DNA from: JACCTH01 sp035250485
GTDB lineage: Bacteria > Actinomycetota > Acidimicrobiia > Spongiisociales > ZC4RG35
Assembly (NCBI GenBank): GCA_035250485.1
Contig: DATFFB010000034.1
Location: forward strand, 1 to 18,103
DNA length: 18,103 nt
Reading direction: 5' to 3'
Shown here: positions 5,957 to 13,881 of the stretch, piece after piece
Position numbering within the stretch: the first letter of the stretch is position 1
How the letters are laid out: every line of letters begins with the position of its first letter
Notes under the pieces: model-generated
What the model was told of the DNA's origin: nothing
Seen by the model: the letters and a program-made list of their open reading frames with translations, nothing else
Database searches by the model: none
Translations under genes and position numbers: made by a program

Positions 5957-6743
5957 GGTTGACCAGGTCTCGGTAGATGCTCCGCATATAGGCAGAGAGG
6001 CTCGCCGGCGAATACCGGCTCTCGCCCACGCTTACCACTGCGGTCACCTCCTTGACCGTCGACATGGCCACCACCTCGTTCGCCTCGGCCATCTCGGCGA
6101 GTGAAAATCGCCCACGAACGACTCGTTGACCATCCGCCTCGACTGCACTGAGGAGCAGGCGGCTGGTGACCGAGTCGAGTATTCCCAGGTCGAGGGCGGG
6201 TGTCTCGATCACTCCGTTGCGAGTCCACGCCACGGCGAACGTTGGCCCTTCCAGCACGAGTCCATCCTTCGACACGAGGAGGGCGTCATCGAACCCGCCA
6301 CTTCGGGCCAAGCGGCTGGCGGCCATGTTGGGGGCATACGAGATCGTTTTGACACCGGTCAGCTCCCAAGGTTGTCCACCCGGGTGCCAGGGGGCAGCGA
6401 CGGGTAGCAATCGCAGTTCCGAGGCTGCCGGCGCCAGCGGCTGCCAGAGCACGATGCATCGACTGGGAAGACGATCGGCCGAGCCCCGGGTGAGGATTAT
6501 CCGGACAATGCAATCCCCGCCCTCTGCCGCCATCTCTCCTACCCAGGCCCGCAGTTGCGGCGCCGGCGGGCAGGGAATCTCGAGTGCTGCCGCCGAGCGG
6601 GTCAGGCGTTTGTAGTGAGGAGTGAAGGCGAACGGGGAGCCCGCATAAGACCTAATCGCTTCAAAGCAGCCATCGCCCCGGAGCAGACCCTCGTCAAAAA
6701 CCGAGAGCGCCTCCTCGCGTGCGCCATCGACCAACGACGTCAT
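5934..6743 (-). CDS. Class IV PLP aminotransferase (BCAT / D-Ala aminotransferase / ADC lyase family)
   Basis: Fold-type IV PLP enzyme of 269 aa. The N-terminal family signature VFDEGLLRGDGCFEAIRSY is present, then HYKRLTRSAAAL; Lys132 in GVKTISYAPN is the predicted Schiff-base lysine, and Glu165 in VLEGPTFAVAW fits the cofactor-contacting glutamate. The family covers branched-chain and D-amino-acid aminotransferases and aminodeoxychorismate lyase (PabC), and the sequence alone does not settle which. The length and lack of typical branched-chain motifs favour a PabC-like or D-amino-acid type. Its ATG overlaps the nadE stop as ATGA, so translation is probably coupled to nadE. It ends within the terminator loop shared with the CsbD gene. 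Confidence 0.85.
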   Translation of the reverse strand: MTSLVDGAREEALSVFDEGLLRGDGCFEAIRSYAGSPFAFTPHYKRLTRSAAALEIPCPPAPQLRAWVGEMAAEGGDCIVRIILTRGSADRLPSRCIVLWQPLAPAASELRLLPVAAPWHPGGQPWELTGVKTISYAPNMAASRLARSGGFDDALLVSKDGLVLEGPTFAVAWTRNGVIETPALDLGILDSVTSRLLLSAVEADGQRVVRGRFSLAEMAEANEVVAMSTVKEVTAVVSVGESRYSPASLSAYMRSIYRDLVNQNERVRT

Positions 6744-8377
6744 TTATACCCGTTGGTGATCGGGAGGCGACGGTCGCGCCCGAAAGCCTTGGTGGTGATC
6801 TTCACTCCCGGGGCTGCCTGGCGCCGCTTGTACTCGTTGCGGTCGACCAGCCGGGTGATGCGACGAACGGTCTCGGGGTCATGGCCGGCGGCAATGATGT
6901 CTTCAACTCCTCGGTCGTCTTCGATATACAGCCGAAGGATGGGATCGAGTTCTTCGTAGGGTGGGAGGCTGTCCGAGTCCTTCTGGTTGGGCCGCAGCTC
7001 GGCCGAAGGCGGCTTGTGGATGCTGTTCGAAGGTATGACCTCGCTCTCCCTGTTTCGCCACCGCGCCAGGTCATAGACCGTGGTCTTGAAAACGTCCTTG
7101 AGGACGGAAAAGCCCCCGACCATGTCGCCATAGATGGTGGAGTAGCCCACGGCCATCTCCGATTTGTTTCCGGTCGCCACCACCATCGGTCCGAAACGAT
7201 TGGAGATTGCCATCAGCACCGCCCCCCGGATGCGGGCCTGGAGATTTTCCTCGGCGACCCCGAAGGGCTCGTCACCGAATAGGGGCTCGAGGGCATCGAG
7301 GTAGTCGTCGAACACCGACTGGATCGGCACCACATCGAATTGGATCCCCAGCCGCTTGGCGAGCTCGACGGCGTCGCTGACCGAGTGATCCGAGCTGAAC
7401 TTCGTTGGCATCGCCACTCCCCACACACCCTCGGAGCCGAGAGCGTCGGTAGCGATGGCCGCCGTCAGAGCCGAGTCGATGCCGCCCGAGAGGCCGATGA
7501 CCACCCGATCAAAGCCGTTTCGCCGGACATAGTCGGTCAGCCCGAGTTGCAATGCCCGGTAGACCTCTTCTTCTTCATCCAAGAGCGGCGCCAAGGTCCC
7601 TCGGCCGTCGAGCTCGTCATCAAGATCGAGCACGAATCGATCCTCGGCGAACTGCGGGGATCGGTGGACAACGGCTCCGCTCCGATCGATGACGACCGAG
7701 CAGCCGTCGAAAACCAACTCGTCCTGGCCCCCCACCAGGTTGAGATAAACCACCGGAACCCGCGACGCCTTGGCCCGCGCGGCCAGCATCTCCTCCCGCT
7801 GGTGAGCCTTGCCATAGTGATACGGCGAACCATTGATATTGAGAAGAATCCGGGCTCCGGCTCGGGCTTGGGTGAGCGGGGGTCCGTCGGGCACCCAGAT
7901 GTCCTCGCAGATAGAAATCCCGGCTGGAATCCCGGCGATATCCCAGACAAAGTCCGGCTTCTGGCCCACCAGGAAATACCGATCCTCGTCGAAGACTCCG
8001 TAGTTGGGGAGGAGGACCTTGTGATAAGTGGCCCGCCACTCCCCACCCTGGAGGATGGCGGCGGCGTTGTAGATGTTGCGCCGAGCCGCGTCGGCTCCCC
8101 CCCGTCCGATTCCACCGGATCCGAGGTCGACGAATCCGACCACGGTGGTACACCTCGCGGAGCGGGCGGCCAGGCGCCGGATGACATCGAGATTGTCCTC
8201 GACAAATGCCATCCGGAGAACCAAGTCCTCGGGCGGGTAGCCCGTGACGGCGAGTTCGGGAAGAAGAAGGACATCCGCCCCTTTCCCTTCGGCCCACGTC
8301 ATGCAATCGGCGATGAGCGCCTCGTTGCCGTCCAAATCTCCGACACGGAGGTTGACCTGGGCACCGGCGATTCGCAT
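6740..8377 (-). CDS. nadE: Glutamine-dependent NAD+ synthetase
   Basis: Converts nicotinic acid adenine dinucleotide to NAD+ using ATP and glutamine, the last step of NAD synthesis. The N-terminal nitrilase-type glutaminase has the Glu-Lys-Cys triad: Glu41 (LLLPELAVTGYPPEDL), Lys120 (TYHKVLLPNYGVFDE), Cys157 (GISICEDIWVP). The C-terminal synthetase has the ATP-pyrophosphatase P-loop SGGIDS at 297-302, and NKSEMAVGYSTIYGDMVGG further on. The 545-aa length fits the two-domain bacterial form that can use glutamine directly. The ATG at 8377 is chosen because MRIAGAQVN is the conserved family start; a longer reading from a GTG at 8437 would overlap the divergent glnE and adds non-conserved residues. 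It is followed by the coupled aminotransferase. Confidence 0.96.
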   Translation of the reverse strand: MRIAGAQVNLRVGDLDGNEALIADCMTWAEGKGADVLLLPELAVTGYPPEDLVLRMAFVEDNLDVIRRLAARSARCTTVVGFVDLGSGGIGRGGADAARRNIYNAAAILQGGEWRATYHKVLLPNYGVFDEDRYFLVGQKPDFVWDIAGIPAGISICEDIWVPDGPPLTQARAGARILLNINGSPYHYGKAHQREEMLAARAKASRVPVVYLNLVGGQDELVFDGCSVVIDRSGAVVHRSPQFAEDRFVLDLDDELDGRGTLAPLLDEEEEVYRALQLGLTDYVRRNGFDRVVIGLSGGIDSALTAAIATDALGSEGVWGVAMPTKFSSDHSVSDAVELAKRLGIQFDVVPIQSVFDDYLDALEPLFGDEPFGVAEENLQARIRGAVLMAISNRFGPMVVATGNKSEMAVGYSTIYGDMVGGFSVLKDVFKTTVYDLARWRNRESEVIPSNSIHKPPSAELRPNQKDSDSLPPYEELDPILRLYIEDDRGVEDIIAAGHDPETVRRITRLVDRNEYKRRQAAPGVKITTKAFGRDRRLPITNGYK

Positions 8378-8415
8378 GCAGTTTCTGAGACTACGCCAAG
8401 ATAGGGAACGAGTAG

Positions 8416-11202
8416 ATGCCACATCGAATGCGGTCACCAGCCCGCCTCGGGGTCGGAGCTGAGCAGCAGCCTCGGCTCGAAGAACTGGGCTGGCTCGTCG
8501 ACGGCGAGGTAACGGCGGCGGCCGAGGAGATTCTCCGGCTCGTCATATCCGGCCCCGATCCCACGGGAACATTGAATCGATTGCTCGCTTTGGCGGAGAG
8601 GGCGCACTTTGACCCCGCTTCGGCCGACACGCTTTCCCTGGTGGCCCTCGCCGCCACGAGCCCGGGGCTCTGGCAGGCATTGCTCCGTCATCCCGAGTGG
8701 CTCGAGGTCGGCGCCGGCCAGCCCTCGGACCCGCGGGTGCTGGTGCAGAGCAGCCTCATCGCCATTGCTCGGGATGACTTGACCAATGGCGCGAGCTTGG
8801 AAACAACAACGCTTCGATTGACCGAAGTCGCCGATCGGGCGGCGGCGCTGGCTTTGGGTGCAGCCACCGCCGAAGTCGCAAGACGCCATCCCGACCGGCC
8901 GCTTCCACGCTTGGCAGTGATCGCCCTTGGCAAATGGGGCGGCCGGGAGCTCAATTACGCCTCCGACATCGATCTCGTCTTCGTCTATGAACCACATGAG
9001 GAGCCGGAGCGAGATCGTCGGCTTGCCCTTCGGATCGCCACCGGGTTCATCGAGAATCTGGCCACTCCCACCGCTGAGGGGATCGCTTTTCGGGTCGATG
9101 CCGGCCTTCGTCCGGAAGGATCGACCGGGCCCTTGGTGCGCACCCTCGAGGGGTATCGGGCCTACTACGAGAAGTGGGGAGAGGCTTGGGAGGCACAAGC
9201 GCTGCTGAAGGCCCGGCCTTCTGTGGGCGATCGCGAACTCGGGGAGCGCTTCATCGGCGCGGTGTCCGGATTTGTCTGGCCCGACGAGCTGGCACCCGAC
9301 GCGGTTCGTGAGCTCCGCCAGCTCAAGCAGCGGGCCGAGGAGAAGGCCGATCCCAACGACATCAAAAGAGCCCCGGGTGGGATCCGTGACGTCGAGTTCA
9401 CCGTCCAACTCCTCCAGCTCATTCACGGCCGGGCCGATCACCGCTTGCGAGTGACCGGGACACTCGAGGCGCTGACCGTCCTGGCCGGGGGCGATTATGT
9501 CCGCGCTGAAGATGCAGACGCACTGGCCGACTCCTATCGATTCCTGCGCACGGTCGAGCATCGGCTCCAGCTCTGGCAGATGAGCCAAACCCACCGGATT
9601 CCCGTCGACAGGGAACCGCTGTCGCTCTCGCTGGGATTTCGGGCAGGGGCGCGCACCGCGGTCGAGCAATTCAACGACAACCTCGCGTTCCACCGCCGGC
9701 GGGTGCGGGAGCTCCATGAGGCGCTCTATTACCGACCATTGCTCGAAGCCTTCTCGTCGGCCACGGCGCTCGGGCTGGACAAGGCCAATGAGCGCCTGGA
9801 AGCGTTGGGCTTCGTCGATGTCTCCGGGGCCGCCAAGGCCTTCGAGAGCCTCACCGCCGGGCTCTCGCGGCGTTCGGCGATGATGCAGCAACTGTTGCCG
9901 CTGATGCTCGACTGGCTGGCCGATTCCCCTGATCCCGACCTCGGTCTCAACCAGCTCGTCAAGCTGGTTGAGGCCAGTTCCGATCAAGCCGAGTTGACCG
10001 GCACGGTCAGGGACCGGCCCGTTGCCGCCCAGCGTCTGTGTCACCTGCTGGGATCGTCACGGTTGATCGGCCGATTCCTCGACCGTCTCCCCGAGTTTCT
10101 TCCTCGCCTGGCCGACGACCGCCTCCTCACCGAACTCCCCCGCGGAGAGGCCGTGACCGCGGTCGCCCTCGACCGGATGAAGCTCCGCCAGGGACGCGAG
10201 GCCCGGATGGCTTCCTTGCGCCGGTTCGTGCGCCGACGCGTCCTCCGAGTGGCGGCGGCCGATCTGCTCGAGCTGGCTGATGTTGAAACAGTGGCTTCGT
10301 CTCTCTCCGATACGGCCGACGCCGCGGCCAGCGCCGCCCTCTGGACTGGACAGGAGAGCCTCGATCGCCCGGCCGACCTGGCAGTGGTGGCGATGGGAAA
10401 GTGGGGCGGCCACGAACTTGGATACTCCTCCGACCTCGACCTGATGTACGTCGGCCCCTCGGGCGAGGAAGCACTGGACAGCCTGCGGGTGGCCACTGAG
10501 TTCGCATCCGTCATCAGCCAACCCACCTCCGACGGCGTGGCCTACCAGGTCGACCCCGACCTGCGGCCCGAAGGGCGAAAGGGTGCCCTGGTCCGCAGCC
10601 TGGAGGCGTTCCGTCTCTACTACGAGCAGCGCGCCGAGCCCTGGGAGCGAATCGCTTTGATCAAGGCCCGTCCGGTGGCCGGAACGGAGCGTTTGACCGA
10701 AGAGTTTGCAGCCATCAGGGAGGAATATGCCTTTCCGTTGGCGGTGGGAGCGGAAGCAGTGCGGGCGGTCCGCCACGTGAAAGCGAGGATCGAGAAAGAA
10801 CGACTGCCTCGAAACCCAGAGTTCCACCTGAAGCTCGGACCGGGGGGACTATCCGACATCGAGTTTCTGGTCCAGCTCTGGCAGCTCCGTATCGGTCGGG
10901 GGAAACCGCATCTGCAGACGACCTCTACCTTGGAGGCGCTCGCCGCGCTGAACGCTGAAGGCGTTCTCTCCGTAGCCGATGCCGAGCACCTGCAGGCGAC
11001 CTACCGCCTCTGTTCACGGGTTCGAAACCGTCTCTACTTACAGACCGCTACGCCCCACGATGCCCTGCCCATCGATGGATCCGTGCTCTCCCGGCTGGCG
11101 CGTTCGCTCGGATATAGGCATCGAGGCGACATGCGAGAGGAGTATCGGTCGATGACACGAAGGTCCCGCAAGTTGTTCGAGGAGTTGTTTTTTGAGGACT
11201 AG
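8416..11202 (+). CDS. glnE: Bifunctional glutamine synthetase adenylyltransferase/deadenylylase
   Basis: Two-lobed nucleotidyltransferase of 928 aa that adenylylates and deadenylylates glutamine synthetase to match its activity to nitrogen supply. The N-terminal (deadenylylase) lobe carries ALGKWGGRELNYASDIDLVF at about residue 170, and the C-terminal (adenylylase) lobe carries AMGKWGGHELGYSSDLDLMY at about 660. Both keep the G-S/A-D-x-D-L metal-binding pattern. Each is followed by the conserved GGI/L-R/S-D-V/I-E-F block (GGIRDVEFTVQLLQ, GGLSDIEFLVQLWQ). The start is the ATG at 8416 (ATG 8428 is also possible), with AGGGAACGAG just upstream. It diverges from nadE across 38 bases. The C-terminus reads through intact to 11202, so the nearby insertion sequence did not damage it. 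Confidence 0.96.
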   Translation: MPHRMRSPARLGVGAEQQPRLEELGWLVDGEVTAAAEEILRLVISGPDPTGTLNRLLALAERAHFDPASADTLSLVALAATSPGLWQALLRHPEWLEVGAGQPSDPRVLVQSSLIAIARDDLTNGASLETTTLRLTEVADRAAALALGAATAEVARRHPDRPLPRLAVIALGKWGGRELNYASDIDLVFVYEPHEEPERDRRLALRIATGFIENLATPTAEGIAFRVDAGLRPEGSTGPLVRTLEGYRAYYEKWGEAWEAQALLKARPSVGDRELGERFIGAVSGFVWPDELAPDAVRELRQLKQRAEEKADPNDIKRAPGGIRDVEFTVQLLQLIHGRADHRLRVTGTLEALTVLAGGDYVRAEDADALADSYRFLRTVEHRLQLWQMSQTHRIPVDREPLSLSLGFRAGARTAVEQFNDNLAFHRRRVRELHEALYYRPLLEAFSSATALGLDKANERLEALGFVDVSGAAKAFESLTAGLSRRSAMMQQLLPLMLDWLADSPDPDLGLNQLVKLVEASSDQAELTGTVRDRPVAAQRLCHLLGSSRLIGRFLDRLPEFLPRLADDRLLTELPRGEAVTAVALDRMKLRQGREARMASLRRFVRRRVLRVAAADLLELADVETVASSLSDTADAAASAALWTGQESLDRPADLAVVAMGKWGGHELGYSSDLDLMYVGPSGEEALDSLRVATEFASVISQPTSDGVAYQVDPDLRPEGRKGALVRSLEAFRLYYEQRAEPWERIALIKARPVAGTERLTEEFAAIREEYAFPLAVGAEAVRAVRHVKARIEKERLPRNPEFHLKLGPGGLSDIEFLVQLWQLRIGRGKPHLQTTSTLEALAALNAEGVLSVADAEHLQATYRLCSRVRNRLYLQTATPHDALPIDGSVLSRLARSLGYRHRGDMREEYRSMTRRSRKLFEELFFED

Positions 11203-11388
11203 AGCCCCCCTCGATGCCTGTTTGGATGTCAAGGGTGTTTGGGAGCGCGGTTGGCTAGCTCGGTGTGTCCGAAGTGGTGGGTGGGCGTAGGCTGGGATTG
11301 GCCCGGGGTGGCTGAACCGAAGAGCCGCTTATCAGGGTGTGAGGGCGGCCACGCTGGTATTGAGTCGTCCCTGGGTGCCCCCCGGGCC

Positions 11389-12414
11389 CTAACGCTGCTG
11401 TTGGTCGGTGAGGAGGTGGCGGTAGACGACGTCGGAGAGGCGTCGTTTCAACGCCCGGATCGCTTCCTTCTTCGATTTGCCTTCGGATAGTTTCCGTTCG
11501 TAGAAGCGGCGGCCTTCGGTGTTGGGGTAGCGGAGTTGGGTGATGGCGATCAGGTGAAGGGCGTGATTGAGCATCCGGTTGCCCCTGGGGTTGAGCCGGT
11601 GTCGTTTCTTCTGACCGGAGGAGGCTTCGATAGGGGCGCTGCCGTTGTAGGTCGCATAGTGATGCCTGGTGGGGAATCGGGACACCTCACCGGTGTAGCC
11701 GATGAGCAACGCGGCGACCACCGGCCCGACACCGTAGATGTCGGTCAGCGATGTGCCGGCCGCTTCCACCGCTACGGCCAGTCGGGTCTTGGACGCTTTG
11801 ATTTCGGTCTCGAGACGCCGCAACTCACCGAGCAATTGGTGGGCGATGCGTTTGCGTTCCGTCTCCACCATCGTCGCTGGCCGCACCCGCCACAGCAGCT
11901 GGGAAGCCTGCCGTGGCACCATCTCTTTGCCCAGGCCCCCGGGGATCAGGGTGGCTAGTACGGCGTGAAGCCGGGAAGCGGTCTGAGTCTTCGACCCGGC
12001 GAGCTGCTTGTGACGTCTGGCCAGCATGCGTAGCACCGCCACGTGATCCTCGGTGGCGACCGCTCTCAATCGGGGTTGACGCAACGCCACGATCGCCACC
12101 GAACGAGCATCATTCGGGTCGTTTTTCTGTGACCTGGTCGAGCCCAACACCCGGACCCTGGCCGAAAGCATCGACGGCACATCCACCACATGCTCCCTGG
12201 CGGCGATCAACTGCTGGGCTAGCAGATAACCGTGGCCATTGGCGTCCTCGATCGCCCACCGCCTAACCGGGAATTGCCCCGCCCAGGCCAACAGCTCGTC
12301 GGTCTGGTGGCGGCTGGCGATCACCTCGATCTCCGCAACCGTCACTTCGCCAGCGTCGACCGCTGCAGCAGCATGCGACCCCTTATGGGGGTCGATTCCG
12401 ATCATCACCGACAT
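11389..12414 (-). CDS. IS110-family DEDD transposase/recombinase
   Basis: Recombinase of 341 aa. The N-terminal RuvC-like DEDD domain shows Asp in MIGIDPHKGSH, Glu in WAIEDANGHG, and the pair in DPNDARSVAIVA. The C-terminal Transposase_20 domain has IYGVGPVVAALLIGY, then ATYNGSAPIEASSGQ, whose Ser is the expected nucleophile region, and LNPRGNRMLNHALH. All expected residues are present, so the protein looks active. The start is the ATG at 12414, with a near-perfect AAGGAGG six bases upstream; the open frame extends to 12609, but those residues are not conserved and lie in the non-coding end. IS110 recombinases act with a bridge RNA from the same element. Confidence 0.95.
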   Translation of the reverse strand: MSVMIGIDPHKGSHAAAAVDAGEVTVAEIEVIASRHQTDELLAWAGQFPVRRWAIEDANGHGYLLAQQLIAAREHVVDVPSMLSARVRVLGSTRSQKNDPNDARSVAIVALRQPRLRAVATEDHVAVLRMLARRHKQLAGSKTQTASRLHAVLATLIPGGLGKEMVPRQASQLLWRVRPATMVETERKRIAHQLLGELRRLETEIKASKTRLAVAVEAAGTSLTDIYGVGPVVAALLIGYTGEVSRFPTRHHYATYNGSAPIEASSGQKKRHRLNPRGNRMLNHALHLIAITQLRYPNTEGRRFYERKLSEGKSKKEAIRALKRRLSDVVYRHLLTDQQQR

Positions 12415-12429
12415 CACACACCTCCTTGA

Positions 12430-12690
12430 ATCGGGGGCCGGTGGTCCGGCGGTGGGCACTCCTGATACGGATCTGCGTGCTACGCCTGTTTCGAGCCACA
12501 CCGCCAGCAGGAATCCCGGCAGGCTGGGCATATCGTTCAAAGCCAACCCGACAGGTGGCAGGCACTTCGAGAGCCAAACCCACCAGGAACCCCACAACCT
12601 AGGGAACAAACCTCCACGGCATCCCTACACACCTATCAGGCCCTTCGGGCCACTCCCCCAACACTCGCTTCGCTTGCGGGGGGAGAAACG
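12430..12690 (-). ncRNA. Candidate IS110 bridge RNA region
   Basis: The roughly 290 bases between the transposase start and the M20 gene hold no supported coding sequence, and this is where IS110-group elements encode the bridge RNA. On the minus strand it begins with a hairpin: CTCCCCC (read at 12685-12679) pairs with GGGGGAG (12659-12653), and an inner CGC/GCG stem is present. A second small hairpin GGCCC-GAA-GGGCC (12651-12639) follows. Three similar segments come next, each with GGCU and a nearby GAA (12561-12580, 12527-12548, 12484-12500), which could be guide-loop elements. GGUUGGCU (minus strand, 12548-12541) is complementary to the AGCCAACC flank at 11256-11249. Exact ends and folding are not determined. 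Confidence 0.45.
12653..12685 (-). other. Stem-loop at the 5' end of the candidate bridge RNA
   Basis: CTCCCCC (12653-12659) and GGGGGAG (12679-12685) form a 7-bp stem, continued by CGC (12666-12668) with GCG (12676-12678) across a one-sided bulge and a TTCGCTT loop. Bridge RNAs of known IS110 elements begin with a 5' stem-loop, which fits this position. Confidence 0.6.
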
Positions 12691-12699
12691 AGCACCCCC

Positions 12700-12717
12700 G
12701 GCTAGCCTTTTGTGCAG
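12700..12717 (+). promoter_or_regulatory. Possible -10 box at the insertion junction, upstream of the M20 gene
   Basis: TAGCCT (12703-12708) fits the T-A-n-n-n-T -10 pattern and ends nine bases before the ATG at 12718, a spacing used for leaderless actinobacterial genes. It overlaps the GGCTAGC copy taken as the element end, so any original -35 would have been separated by the insertion. No ribosome site is visible. Weak evidence. Confidence 0.25.
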
Positions 12718-13881
12718 ATGACAGCCCCCGACTTCGGTCACGTCCGGGCTGCGGTCGCCGAGCTTCTTCCCGAGGTGGTGGAGCTGCGTCGTCAGCTGCA
12801 TCGCCGCCCGGAACTGGCCTATCGCGAGGTGGCCACGACCGAGCTGGTGCTGACGCGACTAAGGGCAGCCGGGCTGGAACCGCGCTCTCGGACCCCGCGC
12901 ACCGGGCTCGTGGTCGAAGTGGGAGAGGGTGGGCACCTGGTCGGATTTCGTAGCGATCTCGACGCCTTGCCCATCCAGGAGCCGGAGGGTTTGGAACACC
13001 GTTCCGAGATTGCGGGAGTCATGCACGCGTGCGGCCACGACGTCCATACCGCCATTGGCGCCGGGCTGGCCCTGGTGGCCGGCCGCCTCGAACTCAATCG
13101 TCGGATCCGCTTCATCTTTCAACCCGCCGAGGAGGCCTTCCCCGGAGGAGGACAAGAGTTGGTGGCAGAGGGGGCTGCCGCCGACCTGGCGGCAATCGTT
13201 GCCTTTCACTGCGACCCGAGCTTGGAGGTGGGAAAGGTGGGGATGCGGTCCGGACCGATCACGGCCTCAGCCGACCGCTTTTTCGTCACCCTGGAGGGCC
13301 CCGGAGGGCATACGGCTCGACCTCACCGAACGGTCGATCTGGTGTTTGCGGCTGGGCTTTTGGTATCACAACTCCCTGGCCTCATCGACCGTCATACGGA
13401 CGCCCGCCTTCCCAAGGCCGTGGTGTTTGGAACGATCTCGGGTGGTACCGCCGAGAACGTGATCCCCACCAAGGTGGAGCTTTCCGGGACCTGCCGAACC
13501 CTCGACCGGGGGCTATGGGAGGAGATCCCAAGTCTCATCGACCGATTGGTGCACGAGATCGTCGCACCTACCGGGGCCAAGGTCGGATTCAAGTACGTGC
13601 GGGGGGTTCCTCCTGTCATCAACAACCCTGAGGTAGTCGCCGCCTGCCGAGAAGCCGTCAGTCACTCCCTCGGGGTGTCAACGATTGTCGAGGCGGAGAG
13701 CTCAATGGGGGCGGAGGACTTCTCGGCGTTCACGGAAGCAGTGCCGGGGTCTTTGCTCCGTTTGGGGGTAAAAGCCCGGGACGAACGATCAGTGGACCTC
13801 CACTCGGCGTCGTTTCGCGCCGACGAGGGAGCAATCGAAGTGGGGCTGCTGGCCGGGATGGCGTCCCTCCTCGCGATCTAG
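12718..13881 (+). CDS. M20-family amidohydrolase (IAA-amino acid / hippurate / N-acyl-amino acid hydrolase type)
   Basis: Metal-dependent amidohydrolase of 387 aa that removes acyl groups from amino acids or similar amides. Visible metal and catalytic motifs: VELRRQLHRRPELAYRE at the N-terminus, FRSDLDALPI, HACGHDVHTA, FQPAEEAFPGGG, AFHCDPSLEVG, GPGGHTARPH (dimerisation domain) and MGAEDFSAF. The residue pattern is complete. Substrate cannot be read from sequence; N-acetyl-diaminopimelate, hippurate and auxin conjugates are all used by close families. The ATG at 12718 is preferred over a GTG at 12712 two codons upstream. The stop overlaps the convergent tyrA stop (CTAG). The insertion sequence ends about 12 bases upstream, so its expression may be altered. 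Confidence 0.92.
   Translation: MTAPDFGHVRAAVAELLPEVVELRRQLHRRPELAYREVATTELVLTRLRAAGLEPRSRTPRTGLVVEVGEGGHLVGFRSDLDALPIQEPEGLEHRSEIAGVMHACGHDVHTAIGAGLALVAGRLELNRRIRFIFQPAEEAFPGGGQELVAEGAAADLAAIVAFHCDPSLEVGKVGMRSGPITASADRFFVTLEGPGGHTARPHRTVDLVFAAGLLVSQLPGLIDRHTDARLPKAVVFGTISGGTAENVIPTKVELSGTCRTLDRGLWEEIPSLIDRLVHEIVAPTGAKVGFKYVRGVPPVINNPEVVAACREAVSHSLGVSTIVEAESSMGAEDFSAFTEAVPGSLLRLGVKARDERSVDLHSASFRADEGAIEVGLLAGMASLLAI

Larger units (their letters stand above)
11253..12706 (-). mobile_element. IS110-group insertion sequence (ends tentative)
   Basis: A complete element inserted between glnE and the M20 gene. It contains one DEDD transposase gene, a long non-coding stretch (12415-12706) upstream of it and a shorter one (11253-11388) downstream. 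This layout fits the IS110 group rather than IS1111, and no terminal inverted repeats were seen, as expected. The proposed ends are the two copies of GGCTAGC at 11253-11259 and 12700-12706. IS110 elements insert without long target duplications but share a short core, so a 7-base repeat may be core plus coincidence. The element would be about 1.45 kb. Confidence 0.8.

Noticed and set aside
7340..8404. 354-codon plus-strand frame across nadE
   Set aside because: Antisense to nadE, whose catalytic residues are all present; no domain and no ribosome site.
8434..10044. Long open frame (536 codons) on the minus strand across glnE
   Set aside because: It lies wholly antisense to a well-conserved GlnE with all motifs and has no recognisable domain; long antisense frames are expected in GC-rich genes.
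11203..11388. A small gene between glnE and the transposase
   Set aside because: The only frames run through the element end with no ribosome site or recognisable product; the stretch is best read as the short glnE flank plus the right end of the IS.
12415..12609. N-terminal extension of the transposase to base 12609
   Set aside because: The ATG at 12414 has a near-perfect ribosome site and matches the IS110 family start; the extension is Pro/Trp-rich and covers the candidate bridge RNA.
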